DNA of 44,439 nt, taken from Chitinophagaceae bacterium. Its GTDB lineage: Bacteria > Bacteroidota > Bacteroidia > Chitinophagales > Chitinophagaceae. The first letter of the stretch is position 1. Each line of letters starts with the position of its first letter. The position numbers were made by a program, and so were the translations under genes. The notes beneath the pieces were generated by a model that was given only the letters and a program-made list of their open reading frames with translations, ran no database searches and had not been told where the DNA came from. Below, piece by piece: positions 1 to 9,102 of this stretch. The stretch covers positions 1-44,439 of the forward strand of contig JAHEZD010000045.1 in the NCBI GenBank assembly GCA_023251255.1. The letters run 5' to 3'.

Positions 1-402
1 CTCCGGGGCCGGGAAATAACTTTTGAAAAGTATGACAAACAGTACGCTGCCCCCCCATTGTTCATGGTAGAAACACCTTTGGGCAGTGAGATCCGTGATA
101 CGAACCAGAAATTTGTTTACGTATATGATTTCACCAAGAACTGGGTATTTTTAGTGGAGCTGATCAATGTAAGCAAGGAAGAAAGTGCTAAAACAGAATA
201 TCCATCCGTATCACGAAAAGAAGGGATTGGGCCGCAACAATATGGTACAAAAAGCTTATTGGGCGATAAATTTGCCGATATAGAAGAGAAATACGACCTG
301 ACAGAAGTGGCGGCCGAAGGCTTTGGTAGCGAAGGGGAAGAAGCGGAGTCAAGTGAGGAAGAAGGCGGAGAAGAGGAAACACATTCGGAAGAAGAATTTT
401 AA
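1..402 (+). CDS. pRiA4b ORF-3-like (IS1096 passenger TnpR-type) protein, 3' part
   Basis: The reading frame is open from base 1, so the true start lies outside the window; 133 codons are visible. The stretch with the sequence YVYDFTKNWVFLVELI followed by a YP...G..PPQYG-type segment resembles the Plasmid pRiA4b ORF-3-like family, also annotated as IS1096 passenger TnpR family. The molecular function of that family is not established and the name does not show resolvase activity. The last 45 or so residues are extremely rich in Glu, Gly and Ser, an acidic tail that looks disordered. A REP-like inverted repeat follows the stop directly. I am fairly sure of the family and cannot say anything about activity. 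Confidence 0.7.
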   Translation, partial: LRGREITFEKYDKQYAAPPLFMVETPLGSEIRDTNQKFVYVYDFTKNWVFLVELINVSKEESAKTEYPSVSRKEGIGPQQYGTKSLLGDKFADIEEKYDLTEVAAEGFGSEGEEAESSEEEGGEEETHSEEEF

Positions 403-416
403 ATTCCAAGCAAGTT

Positions 417-503
417 GTCAGCTTGGGCCTGTCGAAGACGAGTTGGTATTAATAATACGGTTTCGACAAGCCTGCCTGCCGGCAAAGGCAGACTCAACTT
501 GAC
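417..503. repeat. REP-like imperfect inverted repeat
   Basis: The left arm at 417-436 (GTCAGCTTGGGCCTGTCGAA) is close to the reverse complement of the right arm at 462-503 (TTCGACAAGCC...ACTCAACTTGAC). The right arm is interrupted at 473-491 by a GC-rich piece that is itself nearly palindromic (CTGCC...GGCAG). It sits between the stop of the preceding gene and miaA. The arrangement resembles dispersed intergenic palindromes of the REP type; only one copy is in this window, so repetition in the genome is inferred. Confidence 0.6.
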
Positions 504-581
504 GTTACGGTTTATAAAAGCCTCAGTAATGGGGCCCCTTCTTTTCAGGGACCTAGTGTTATGCTGGCAAAAAATTAAACC

Positions 582-1487
582 GTGATTGCAGGAACAAAAA
601 AAAATACAGTCGTTGTTATTGCAGGCCCAACGGCTGTTGGCAAAACTTCCTTGGCAATAAAAATTGCACAGCAACTCAATACAAAAATAATTTCCGCCGA
701 TTCGAGGCAATGCTTCAAAGAATTGAACATTGGTGTAGCAAAACCATCAACAGGAGAACTGGGCCTGGTACACCATTACTTCATCAGTTCACATTCCATC
801 CATGACGAGGTAAATGCAGGAACCTTTGAACAGTACGCCTTGCGGACTGCTGGTGAAATTTTTCAAGAAAACAATATAGCTGTAATGGTAGGCGGTACAG
901 GACTGTACATTAAAGCTTTTTGTGAAGGCATGGATCAAATGCCTCCAATTAATCAGGCCGTCCGCCAGGAAGTCATTGCCAATTATGAAGCCAATGGTTT
1001 GGAATGGCTGCAGGGCGAAGTCAAGGAAAAAGACCCTGCCTTTTGGCAAATGGCTGAACAGCAAAATCCGCATCGTTTAATGCGGGCATTGGAAATATTC
1101 AATGCCACTGGGAAATCGATTGTTGAGTTCCGACAGAATAAAAAAATGGAGAGACCTTTCAATATTGTTAAGGTAGGGTTGGAGCTGCCAAAGGAGCAGC
1201 TTCAGCAAAATATAAACACAAGGGTTGACCAGATGGTTGCAGTTGGTTTGATGGAAGAAGTAAGGACCCTGTTGTCCAACAGGAACATCAATGCTTTGCA
1301 AACTGTTGGCTACCGTGAGCTCTTTCATTATTTTGACGGCAACTGTACGCTGGAGCAAGCTATTGATCAAATAAAGATCAATACCCGGCAATATGCCAAA
1401 AGGCAGATGACTTGGTTTAAGAAAGATGGAGAAGTGAAATGGTTCCAGCCAACCAATGAACAGGGGATAATTGACCTGATAAAATAA
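582..1487 (+). CDS. miaA: tRNA dimethylallyltransferase MiaA
   Basis: MiaA transfers a dimethylallyl group from DMAPP to N6 of adenosine 37 in tRNAs that read UNN codons. The 301-residue length is normal. The P-loop GPTAVGKT lies at residues 15-22, the SADSRQ substrate-binding segment at about 38-43, GGTGLYIKA near residue 105, and the C-terminal QTVGYREL and RQYAKRQMTWFK segments are present. The start is a GTG at 582; an upstream ATG at 561 in the same frame runs into a stop after five codons, so it cannot be used. The gene stands alone, with a REP-like repeat upstream and a bidirectional terminator after the stop. Confidence 0.96.
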   Translation: MIAGTKKNTVVVIAGPTAVGKTSLAIKIAQQLNTKIISADSRQCFKELNIGVAKPSTGELGLVHHYFISSHSIHDEVNAGTFEQYALRTAGEIFQENNIAVMVGGTGLYIKAFCEGMDQMPPINQAVRQEVIANYEANGLEWLQGEVKEKDPAFWQMAEQQNPHRLMRALEIFNATGKSIVEFRQNKKMERPFNIVKVGLELPKEQLQQNINTRVDQMVAVGLMEEVRTLLSNRNINALQTVGYRELFHYFDGNCTLEQAIDQIKINTRQYAKRQMTWFKKDGEVKWFQPTNEQGIIDLIK

Positions 1488-1515
1488 AAAGAAGCACCAC
1501 ATTGGGCTTCTTTTT
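1486..1515. terminator. Bidirectional intrinsic terminator between miaA and the FadL-like gene
   Basis: A perfect 10-bp stem, AAAAAGAAGC (1486-1495) with GCTTCTTTTT (1506-1515), encloses a 10-nt loop and is followed by a T-rich tract. On the opposite strand the same hairpin is also followed by T-rich sequence, so it can serve both converging genes. Confidence 0.85.
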
Positions 1516-1556
1516 ATTTTATTGTAATTGCTCTACTTGCCAATGTATTGTTTGTT

Positions 1557-3089
1557 CTAGAACTTGAACCCAAAGGTCATCACGACATTTCCCCTACTGA
1601 CCGTTTGTTCGGCAAAAGTATTTGGCTTATCATTTAGCCTATAAGGGAATACCACATCCTTGTTGAATGTATGGGCATAGGTCAGGTCAATGAAAATACC
1701 GTGGTTCCTGTATCCTACACCACCGGTTGCAAGGAAACGGTTGGCTTTTAATTCGCTGTCCTTGTATGGACTACCATAAAAGGCACCACCCAATCTAAAC
1801 ATCCAGATATTGAACTTCAATTCGCCGCCCAAACGGAAATTAAGATTGCCTTTGTAATAATCTTTCACTTCCTCATTCACTATTTTTAAATAATCCTTAG
1901 CTGCATTGTCTTTGGGGTCGGCTACGGAGAACCTTGCTCCCCGGTAATTTACATATTCGATATCCGCACTTATAAAAGCCCGTTGTTTTTTTGTATCGTC
2001 CACTTCCCTGAAAACATAGGATCCGCTTACAATTGCCCTCCAAGGGGTAATGATATTGTATTTCCTTTCGCCAGCATTGCCACTGTTCAGGTTATCGCTT
2101 GATTCCTGTCTAGAGCCGGCATAGCTTTCGGTATTGGCCGTAATGGAAGACCTTATTTCGTCCGTGAAAGCAAGCCATTGGGGTGTATGTATAGCGAAGC
2201 CCAGTCGCCAGAATTCCTGTGGTTTGTAAATCAATCCGAGTTTTGCACCAATGCCTATACCATTGCTTTTGAAACTTTCTTTGTAGGTGAAGCTCTGGAA
2301 CTGGTTGTTCGGGTTTGAGGTTGGATCGGTTTCAGAATAGACCAGGTCACGCTGGTAGGAAACAATTGGTATATCCAAGCTCCCGCCTAAATATAATTTG
2401 TCTTCCAGGTTTCCAGCAAAGCCCAAGGCAATTTCATGGTACCCACCTCTTGTAACAGCGCTGTATTCCTGATTGGTACCAGTTGAAATGGGTACCAAAC
2501 TTTGGTAACCATTGAACACTCCAGCAGCGTCATTTGAAGTATCGATAAGAAAAGTCCTGAAAGCTAGGGAAGAGCCAAAAATGTAGTTACTTAATGCTGC
2601 ATTGGTGTCTGCCCTGTCCCGTACCAGTTCCTCCAAATATTGTTCAGTAAACGAGCTTACATTGTTGAAACCTTTGAACTGTACACGATTGTTATAATTT
2701 GCCAATTGGTTGACAGAAATGGAGAAGGCGGTACTTGTCCATTTGCTGGTATTTTTATCATGCGGTGTACCAAATACAAATCCTATTGTTCCATAGTTGA
2801 AATTGTTTTTTGTTGAGCTGGTATCCTTGCCACGGTAATTGAATTTGTTATCGTTCAGGCCAATGCCAAGCGTGAACACAAATTCATTTGTTTTAAAAAG
2901 GCCAAGTCCCGCTGGGTTTACATGCGCTGCCGTGATGTCCCCACCAAGGCTGCCCATAACTCCTCCGGTGGCCATGTTACGTGCAGAACCATTTTGTGTA
3001 AACCATGCTGTTCGCAAGGCTTCATCTGGTGTTTGGGCGAAAATAATGGTGCAAGAAAATAAACTTAAAAAGAGTAGATATTTTTTCAT
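1557..3089 (-). CDS. OmpP1/FadL-family outer membrane transport protein
   Basis: This encodes a probable outer membrane beta-barrel for uptake of hydrophobic compounds; the substrate cannot be read from the sequence. The protein (510 residues from the chosen start) begins with a signal peptide, MKKYLLFLSLFSCTIIFAQ. An early segment with NGSARNMATGG and HVNPAGLGLF is typical of the FadL/OmpP1 N terminus. Alternating hydrophobic residues and a final Phe (TFGFKF) fit a beta-barrel with a Bacteroidota outer-membrane C-terminal signature. The longer frame adds ten non-signal residues before this Met, so I use 3089. It lies downstream of the lipoprotein gene on the same strand, 100 nt away, and converges with miaA. 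Confidence 0.88.
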   Translation of the reverse strand: MKKYLLFLSLFSCTIIFAQTPDEALRTAWFTQNGSARNMATGGVMGSLGGDITAAHVNPAGLGLFKTNEFVFTLGIGLNDNKFNYRGKDTSSTKNNFNYGTIGFVFGTPHDKNTSKWTSTAFSISVNQLANYNNRVQFKGFNNVSSFTEQYLEELVRDRADTNAALSNYIFGSSLAFRTFLIDTSNDAAGVFNGYQSLVPISTGTNQEYSAVTRGGYHEIALGFAGNLEDKLYLGGSLDIPIVSYQRDLVYSETDPTSNPNNQFQSFTYKESFKSNGIGIGAKLGLIYKPQEFWRLGFAIHTPQWLAFTDEIRSSITANTESYAGSRQESSDNLNSGNAGERKYNIITPWRAIVSGSYVFREVDDTKKQRAFISADIEYVNYRGARFSVADPKDNAAKDYLKIVNEEVKDYYKGNLNFRLGGELKFNIWMFRLGGAFYGSPYKDSELKANRFLATGGVGYRNHGIFIDLTYAHTFNKDVVFPYRLNDKPNTFAEQTVSRGNVVMTFGFKF

Positions 3090-3189
3090 ATCGGAATGTT
3101 TAAGGTATAGTTTGGTCAATAGGGGAAGGGCACAATTAAGCTGCTTGCCTTTCCCAATTAATATTTTCCTGGTCTAACTTGTGTATTGT

Positions 3190-3891
3190 TTAATTCCTTC
3201 CACCACGGCCACTGCTGGAGCTGCTGCCTGTGCTATTGAAGCCTCCGCTGTTACCGCCCGCACTGCTACTGGTTGATGAAGATGATGAGGAGGAAGTTGA
3301 GGTTCTTGTCGGATTATCAAAAGTTCTTACAGGCCTGTCCCAACTATTGGTACTACCATTGTTGGTGGAGAATGCTTTTTTTACCAAACTTCCAAACCCA
3401 TTGCTGCTATTGTTTGAACTGCCGATTTTGGGATTGTAATAAGCATTGCTGTTGCTGTAGTTCTTGTTTTTGTAAGCAAGTATATTACTTGCCGTTGTAT
3501 GGCCAATATAAACTGTTGGGTTCTTATACGGAATCAGGGTGTAATAAGGATTGTACCAACTATTGCCATAATAATGTGGGTTCCAGCCGATATAACTGTA
3601 GGGAGAATAGAAACTACCATAACTGCTGCACTGGTAATCATATCTTGTATCGTTCCAATAGCTGTAGTCATCTATAACGCTCCACCTATAGTAATGGTGA
3701 ACTTTCATGTGCAGGTAATTGTCGTCATTGGTAGCATATTGCTGTTGATCGTCTTCCTTTTTGTATTCTTCTTTTATCTCACGCGTTGGGGAATAGTAGA
3801 CATCATCTGGTGTCTGGCTGCTTTTGTAAGCAGAGGAACAGGATGCAAAGAGGCTTATTGTAATAATGGCGAGTAAAAAATGCTGTTTCAT
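3190..3891 (-). CDS. Putative lipoprotein, Tyr/Asn-rich with Ser/Gly-rich tail
   Basis: No known enzymatic domain is recognised. From the chosen Met the protein has 233 residues and begins MKQHFLLAIITISLFASC, a signal peptide with a lipobox-like FASC, so export and lipid anchoring are likely. The middle is dense in Tyr, Asn and Trp (repeats of the YSPYSY, NPHYYG type). The last 50 residues are a low-complexity run of Ser, Gly and Thr ending in GRGGRN. The open frame extends 26 residues further upstream, but that part has no signal-like features, so the internal Met at 3891 is preferred. It is likely a surface or envelope protein of the Bacteroidota. Confidence 0.7.
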   Translation of the reverse strand: MKQHFLLAIITISLFASCSSAYKSSQTPDDVYYSPTREIKEEYKKEDDQQQYATNDDNYLHMKVHHYYRWSVIDDYSYWNDTRYDYQCSSYGSFYSPYSYIGWNPHYYGNSWYNPYYTLIPYKNPTVYIGHTTASNILAYKNKNYSNSNAYYNPKIGSSNNSSNGFGSLVKKAFSTNNGSTNSWDRPVRTFDNPTRTSTSSSSSSSTSSSAGGNSGGFNSTGSSSSSGRGGRN

Positions 3892-4070
3892 ACAACGAGT
3901 TTTAAGGCGGTTACATAATGTGAAGTTACATACATTTGCGAGGTTTGCAGTATGACTTTTTGATGACAAAAATTCTGCCGTATAACGTGCTAACGAGAGT
4001 TAGGTTGTTAAATAAAAGCCAATAAGGAATAAGGATCTAGAAAATTTCAATTAGAAATCAGGAATAAAAA

Positions 4071-5549
4071 ATGAGCAAAGAAATTACAAGTAGGGAAAAA
4101 GATTACAGTCAATGGTACAACGACCTTGTGTTGAAGGGCAGTCTTGCAGATTACAGCGCAGTGCGTGGTTGCATGGTAATCAAACCCTATGGTTATGCCC
4201 TTTGGGAAAATATGAGGGATGTGCTGGACAAAATGTTCAAGGATACGGGACATGTGAATGCTTATTTCCCCCTATTTGTACCAAAAAGCCTGTTTGAGGC
4301 AGAAGAAAAAAATGCAGAAGGCTTTGCAAAGGAATGCGCCATTGTAACGCATTACCGTTTAAAGAATGATCCCAATAAACCGGGCAAATTAATGGTTGAC
4401 CCCGAGGCCAAGCTGGAGGAGGAACTAATTGTCCGTCCAACAAGTGAAGCCATTATTTGGAACACCTACAAAGGTTGGATACAATCTTACCGCGACCTGC
4501 CCCTATTAATTAATCAATGGGCCAATGTGGTCCGTTGGGAAATGCGTACAAGACTTTTTCTGCGAACCGCAGAATTCTTGTGGCAGGAAGGCCATACGGC
4601 ACATGCCACTAAGGAAGAAGCCATTATTGAAACAGAAAAAATGCTCCATGTATACGCCGACTTTGTGGAAAACTGGATGGCTGTCCCTGTAATCAAAGGC
4701 GTGAAAACGGCCAATGAGCGTTTTGCCGGTGCAGAAGACACCTACTGCATTGAAGCTTTGATGCAAGATGGAAAAGCATTGCAAGCTGGTACGAGCCACT
4801 TTCTGGGGCAGAATTTCGCGAAAGCTTTTGATGTTAAGTTCAGCGACAAGACCAATAAATTGGATTATGTATGGGCCACCAGTTGGGGCGTTAGCACAAG
4901 GCTGATTGGTGGTTTGGTAATGGCCCACAGTGACGATGATGGATTGATCCTGCCCCCAAGAATTGCCCCTTTGCAGGTGGTCATCGTACCTATTTATAAA
5001 GGAGATGAAGAAAAGGCAATGATTTCAAATACTGTTGAGCCGTTATTGAAGGAACTGAAAGAAATGGGGATCCGTGTGAAATATGATGATAACGACAACA
5101 ACCGCCCGGGTTGGAAGTTTGCTGAATATGAAATGAAAGGGGTACCTGTTCGTATTGCTATTGGCGCAAGGGACCTGGCCAATAAGGTTGTGGAAGTGGC
5201 AAGACGTGATACCAAGACAAAATTAACCGTTGATGTGAATGGGTTGAGCCTTTATGTGAAGGAACTACTGGAAGAAATCCAGGTGCAGATGTTCAACAAA
5301 GCCAAGGCTTACCGTGATGAACATATCACGAAAGTGGATAGCTGGGACGAATTTGTACATGTGCTGGATACCAAAACGGGTTTTGTTGCTGCCCATTGGG
5401 ATGGGACCCCTGAAACGGAAGAAGTGATTAAGGAAAAAACAAAAGCCACCATCCGCTGCATTCCCTTGAACAATGAACAGGAAGAAGGTGTTTGCATTTT
5501 AAGCGGAAAGCCAAGCAAGGAGAGGGTACTGTTTGCGAGGGCGTATTAA
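4071..5549 (+). CDS. proS: Prolyl-tRNA synthetase, archaeal/eukaryotic-type
   Basis: ProRS charges tRNA(Pro) with proline. The 492-residue protein is of the short type without the YbaK-like editing insertion. It shows the class II core: RPTSEAIIW, the motif 2 region [20 protein letters not shown], and motif 3 [19 protein letters not shown]. An anticodon-binding domain follows (residues about 285-400). The C-terminal domain ends with a terminal Tyr (LFARAY), as is usual for this type. Only two Cys (RCIPL and GVCIL) are left of the four-Cys zinc site seen in some relatives. The start ATG at 4071 matches the expected N terminus [17 protein letters not shown] terminator follows. Confidence 0.97.
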   Translation: MSKEITSREKDYSQWYNDLVLKGSLADYSAVRGCMVIKPYGYALWENMRDVLDKMFKDTGHVNAYFPLFVPKSLFEAEEKNAEGFAKECAIVTHYRLKNDPNKPGKLMVDPEAKLEEELIVRPTSEAIIWNTYKGWIQSYRDLPLLINQWANVVRWEMRTRLFLRTAEFLWQEGHTAHATKEEAIIETEKMLHVYADFVENWMAVPVIKGVKTANERFAGAEDTYCIEALMQDGKALQAGTSHFLGQNFAKAFDVKFSDKTNKLDYVWATSWGVSTRLIGGLVMAHSDDDGLILPPRIAPLQVVIVPIYKGDEEKAMISNTVEPLLKELKEMGIRVKYDDNDNNRPGWKFAEYEMKGVPVRIAIGARDLANKVVEVARRDTKTKLTVDVNGLSLYVKELLEEIQVQMFNKAKAYRDEHITKVDSWDEFVHVLDTKTGFVAAHWDGTPETEEVIKEKTKATIRCIPLNNEQEEGVCILSGKPSKERVLFARAY

Positions 5550-5577
5550 TGCTTCTACATCTAAAAATAAGTTTTTG

Positions 5578-5615
5578 AGCTTTGGCGGAAAATATTTTAG
5601 CCAAAGCTTTTTTTA
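5578..5615 (+). terminator. Intrinsic terminator after proS
   Basis: A 9-bp stem, AGCTTTGGC (5578-5586) with GCCAAAGCT (5600-5608), is followed by a run of seven or eight T. It falls 28 nt after the proS stop and before the CD225 gene, so the two are probably separate transcripts. Confidence 0.82.
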
Positions 5616-5671
5616 TTCCAAATTCTTACCATACTTTCAAAATCAATTTTAAACCAATCAAAACTAATATT

Positions 5672-5977
5672 ATGGAACAATCATTTCAGCAGCAGCCACT
5701 AGTGCAACCCAAGAACTGGTTAGTGGAATCAATTCTGGTAACACTTTTCTGTTGCCTTCCTTTTGGTATTGCAGGAATTGTTTTTGCAAGTCAAGTAAAT
5801 TCCAAATTCACAGCAGGTGATTATGCTGGCGCTGCACAAGCTTCTAAAGATGCAGGAAAATGGACCAAAATTGGCTTTTGGATCGGTCTTGGCGTTCTAA
5901 TTATTTACATCATTGCCATATTCGCATTTGGCGCTACTGCCTTCTGGGCTGCAAGAAAGGATATACAATATAGATAA
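5672..5977 (+). CDS. CD225/dispanin-family small membrane protein
   Basis: A 101-residue protein with a short Gln/Pro-rich N terminus and two hydrophobic segments separated by a soluble loop. The first segment includes LVTLFCCLPFGIAGIVFAS, the hallmark of CD225/dispanin proteins, and the loop contains GDYAGAAQASKDAGKW, also typical. The function in bacteria is not known. The frame is open upstream to 5582, but that part overlaps the proS terminator and starts at a TTG, so the ATG at 5672 is chosen. Its stop overlaps the start of the DUF2752 gene by one base, implying translational coupling. Confidence 0.85.
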   Translation: MEQSFQQQPLVQPKNWLVESILVTLFCCLPFGIAGIVFASQVNSKFTAGDYAGAAQASKDAGKWTKIGFWIGLGVLIIYIIAIFAFGATAFWAARKDIQYR

Positions 5978-6399
5978 TGAATGTTTATTTCAGAAGTAAG
6001 TATATTCATTTCATAGTTATAAGTATAACAGTGCTCTTCGTAGCATTGTTATACTTTTTTTATGATGCACGGTCACCAAATTCTTTGTTGCCACATTGTC
6101 CATTCCATTGGCTTACTAAGTTGTATTGCCCAGGCTGTGGCACGCAAAGGGCCTTGTCTTCTTTATTGCATGGACATGTTAAACAGGCGGTAGGATACAA
6201 TTGCTTAGCAGTTTTTAGTTTGCCATTTTTAATTTATGCCGCAATCATTTTTACACTTAATGTATTCAGGAAGAAACAAATAAAACTTCAAATCTTTTAT
6301 ACAAATTGGTTTCCCAAAGTGTTATTAGTGGTTGTATTGCTGTTCTGGGTTTTGAGGAACATTCCTTCTTATCCTTTTAATATGCTTGCACCTTCCTGA
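5977..6399 (+). CDS. DUF2752 membrane protein
   Basis: A 140-residue protein with three to four predicted membrane segments. The signature of DUF2752 is present: CPFHWLTKLYCPGCGTQRAL (residues about 41-60), with a Cys pair in a CPGCG arrangement followed by a basic TQRA. The role is unknown; the CxGC pair could bind metal or take part in redox chemistry, but this is inference. It overlaps the CD225 gene by one base (TAATG), and this pairing recurs in Bacteroidota, which suggests the two membrane proteins act together. Confidence 0.85.
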   Translation: MNVYFRSKYIHFIVISITVLFVALLYFFYDARSPNSLLPHCPFHWLTKLYCPGCGTQRALSSLLHGHVKQAVGYNCLAVFSLPFLIYAAIIFTLNVFRKKQIKLQIFYTNWFPKVLLVVVLLFWVLRNIPSYPFNMLAPS

Positions 6400-6408
6400 A
6401 ACTTTATC

Positions 6409-7131
6409 TTATAGCTTCGATGCTAAATGATTATAATCACTCATTACAGCATACAAAAAAGTAACAGGTTCGTGTTGGCTCATGATATGTAATGTCTGTT
6501 CTATTTTCTGCATAGCCTGCAGGGCAAGCATGGTATTGCCACTCTTTTGTACATTGATTAAAACCTCCTTTACCAATTGTATATCCCCATCACTTAAATG
6601 GATGACTTCTGGATAGGTCGGAATATAATTTGTTTGGGGAACGGGGGTATATAGCGTTTGTGTAAACGCGGTTCTCGGTTTTGTTTTTACCAAAGTGGTG
6701 CCAGCAATGATGTCTCCAACCCGTTGATGCTTTTCGGTAGCGGCCACAGTTATTAAAGCCACCAAGCTTCCGCTTATACTGAAATCAACCAATCTGAATA
6801 GCCAACGGATCATATATTGACCTGTAGATGCTTGGTCACCATTTAAACTGATGACCTTAATGCCCATGGCTTTTTTACCAACGCTTTGACCATTCAATAA
6901 TATTTCACTTACCAAATCATAGAACACAACTGGCAGGCATAAGAATGTTATTATTATTGGCAGGCCGTTAGCTTCCCAATAATTGCCGAGACTAAAGGCC
7001 GCAATGATTAAACCAACATATCCTGCAATCACAAGCCCATCAATGATGCGGCCAAGTATCCTTTCACCAAGACTGGCCAAATCGTATTCCAATTCTATGT
7101 TCTGGGGGGTAGTAATGGAAATTGTTGCCAT
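6409..7131 (-). CDS. RDD-family membrane protein
   Basis: A 240-residue protein. An N-terminal strand region (MATISITTPQNIELEYDLA) leads into LGERILGRIIDGLVIAGYVGL, the RDD motif with its Arg and Asp. Further hydrophobic segments lie at about 60-80 and 115-135, and the GQSVGKKAMGIKVISLNG segment is diagnostic. The last 85 residues are soluble. The family has been linked to ion or compatible solute transport in a few bacteria, but the role here is unknown. It is divergent from the SpoIIM-like gene; RDD genes often sit beside SpoIIM/MoxR/DUF58 clusters, so it probably belongs to the same system. Confidence 0.88.
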   Translation of the reverse strand: MATISITTPQNIELEYDLASLGERILGRIIDGLVIAGYVGLIIAAFSLGNYWEANGLPIIITFLCLPVVFYDLVSEILLNGQSVGKKAMGIKVISLNGDQASTGQYMIRWLFRLVDFSISGSLVALITVAATEKHQRVGDIIAGTTLVKTKPRTAFTQTLYTPVPQTNYIPTYPEVIHLSDGDIQLVKEVLINVQKSGNTMLALQAMQKIEQTLHIMSQHEPVTFLYAVMSDYNHLASKL

Positions 7132-7219
7132 AAAATAAGAAGAATGGTGTAAATAAATTTCAATTTGTTTAGCAATAGTACAAGTTCATCCTTTATTTTT
7201 ACTAATATAGACACAAATT

Positions 7220-8251
7220 ATGAGGGAGGCCCAGTTCCTTAAGCAGAATGCAGATAAGTGGCAGCAGTACGAAGCTGATGTCCGCAACAATATTTCTGCT
7301 GATGCATTGGCAGACCGTTTTGTGGAAATGACCGATGATTTGGCCTACGCAAAGACCTTTTATCCAAAGAGTAATTCAGTTAAATATTTGAATGGGCTTG
7401 CAGCATTGTTCCACCAAAAAATCTATAGGAACAAAAAAGAGAAACAGGGCAGGGTTTGGTGGTTCTGGCAATTTGAATTGCCCTACCTGTTCAAGCAGTA
7501 CCATAAACAATTTTTCTATGCTTTCATCATCTTCGTTGTTTTTAGCTTGATGGGTGCCATGAGTGCGAAGTATGATGAAAATTTTCTCCGTCTTATTTTG
7601 GGTGATGGTTATGTGAACATGACCAATGAAAATATTGCAAAACATGACCCCTTTGCTGTTTACAAGCATAGCGGCCCATTCGATATGTTTTTCAGCATTG
7701 CTTTCAACAATATTAAAGTGGCCTTTATAACCTATGTGCTGGGCGTTTTCTTTTCCGTAGGTAGTATCTGGTTATTGCTGAACAATGGATTGATGCTGGG
7801 TTCCTTCCAATATTATTTCATCTCCAAAGGGCTGGGCACAAAATTCATAACTGTGGTTTTTATCCACGGCACATTGGAAATTTGGAGTTTGGTAATAGCA
7901 GGTGCAGCAGGTTTGATATTGGGGAACAGTATACTTTTTCCTGGTACCTATAAAAGGAGCGTTTCCTTTTTGCGCGGTGGAAAAGATGGACTTAAAATAG
8001 TCTTTGGCCTGGTGCCATTGTTTTTGACAGCTGCTTTCTTTGAAAGCTTCGTAACAAGGCATACAGAAATGACATTGCCTTTGAGCCTTTCCATCCTAGC
8101 TGGTTCATTGGCTTTTATCATATGGTACTTTGTAATTTATCCAATAAGGCTTCACAAACGCATAAATAATACAGGTGCAATACAAATGGAACCTTCCACT
8201 CAAAAAAACCTCAACGCATGGCTCAGCAAAAAATTGAACTCAGGAAGTTAA
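7220..8251 (+). CDS. Stage II sporulation protein M-like membrane protein
   Basis: A 343-residue multi-pass membrane protein of the SpoIIM (DUF95) family. The N-terminal 90 residues are soluble and helical (MREAQFLKQNADKWQQYE). Hydrophobic segments follow at roughly 100-120, 170-200, 215-240, 265-285 and 290-310. The family segment with AFNNIKVAFITYVLG and the FIHGTLEIWSLVIAGAAGL motif are clear. There is no sign of sporulation genes; this branch is common in non-sporulating bacteria. It is the first gene of a tight operon and overlaps the next gene by 34 nt. Confidence 0.86.
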   Translation: MREAQFLKQNADKWQQYEADVRNNISADALADRFVEMTDDLAYAKTFYPKSNSVKYLNGLAALFHQKIYRNKKEKQGRVWWFWQFELPYLFKQYHKQFFYAFIIFVVFSLMGAMSAKYDENFLRLILGDGYVNMTNENIAKHDPFAVYKHSGPFDMFFSIAFNNIKVAFITYVLGVFFSVGSIWLLLNNGLMLGSFQYYFISKGLGTKFITVVFIHGTLEIWSLVIAGAAGLILGNSILFPGTYKRSVSFLRGGKDGLKIVFGLVPLFLTAAFFESFVTRHTEMTLPLSLSILAGSLAFIIWYFVIYPIRLHKRINNTGAIQMEPSTQKNLNAWLSKKLNSGS

Positions 8252-9102
8252 GGGACTTTGGTGAAAATATCAGTGACACTTTCCAGTTCATCAGACAGGA
8301 ATTCAAACCATTGCTCACGGCATTTTTAATTATGTCAGGAGTGTTCATCGTTGCTGGTGGAATAGTTGGGGGCATTTACCAATCTGGTTCCATGTCGGGT
8401 ATTATGAGGGCCTTGAGGTCTGCATCATATTATGGTTCCAGCAGTTTGGGTAATGTGTTTAATGGTACTTATTTTCTGATGATTTTATTGTCATTGTTTG
8501 GCATTGTTTCCATTAGGGTCGTTGTGGCATCCTACATGAAAGTATACGATGCAAAAGCAGGTGAATCTCCAACATTGGACGAAATATGGACACAATTCAA
8601 GCATTATATCGTGCCTTTGTTTTTCTATTCCATCATCATCGGTATTATGATAGTATTGGGGATGGTACTTTGCATAGCTCCGGGCATTTATTTGGCTGTT
8701 GTATTTGCTCCTATTGAAATGGTATTGGTAGTAGAAGATGTCTCATTGGGCCAGGCCATTAGCAGATGCTTCAATATTGTGAAAGAGAACTTCTGGATTT
8801 CATTTGCCATCTATTTGGTGGCGTATATTATTTATTCTTTTTCCTCGGGCATTATAGGTGCAATAATAGGAGTGATAGCAGGTTTGGCCAGTTATTTCTC
8901 CACCAAAGATGTAGCCAGTACAGTAGGCATTGTTACAGGCATACTCAATATTTTTACCTACACTTTCTACATAATATTTGCAGTGTCTGTTGGTCTGCAT
9001 TATTTCAATTTGGTGGAGAAATTGGATGGTGATGGATTGATGAGAAAATTGGAAAATCTTGGCAATACCAACCCTAATTCACAAATAGAAGAACAGTATT
9101 GA
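8218..9102 (+). CDS. Multi-pass membrane protein of the MoxR/DUF58 operon
   Basis: A 294-residue membrane protein with about six hydrophobic segments (roughly 33-55, 80-105, 130-160, 165-180, 198-225 and 240-265) and Gly-rich helices. It resembles the membrane proteins annotated as glycerophosphoryl diester phosphodiesterase membrane-domain-like that occur in such operons; I do not recognise a catalytic motif. The ATG at 8218 lies inside the end of the SpoIIM-like gene (34-nt overlap), and its TGA overlaps the next ATG by one base. Both overlaps indicate translational coupling. Confidence 0.75.
   Translation: MAQQKIELRKLRDFGENISDTFQFIRQEFKPLLTAFLIMSGVFIVAGGIVGGIYQSGSMSGIMRALRSASYYGSSSLGNVFNGTYFLMILLSLFGIVSIRVVVASYMKVYDAKAGESPTLDEIWTQFKHYIVPLFFYSIIIGIMIVLGMVLCIAPGIYLAVVFAPIEMVLVVEDVSLGQAISRCFNIVKENFWISFAIYLVAYIIYSFSSGIIGAIIGVIAGLASYFSTKDVASTVGIVTGILNIFTYTFYIIFAVSVGLHYFNLVEKLDGDGLMRKLENLGNTNPNSQIEEQY

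Noticed and set aside
3123-3155. Hairpin between the lipoprotein and FadL-like genes
   Set aside because: A 10-bp stem with one G-T pair is present, but no T-run follows on the transcribed strand, so it is not called as a terminator.
3230-3876. Plus-strand open frames opposite the lipoprotein gene
   Set aside because: They mirror the low-complexity Ser/Gly and Tyr/Asn codons of the minus-strand gene and carry no signal of their own.
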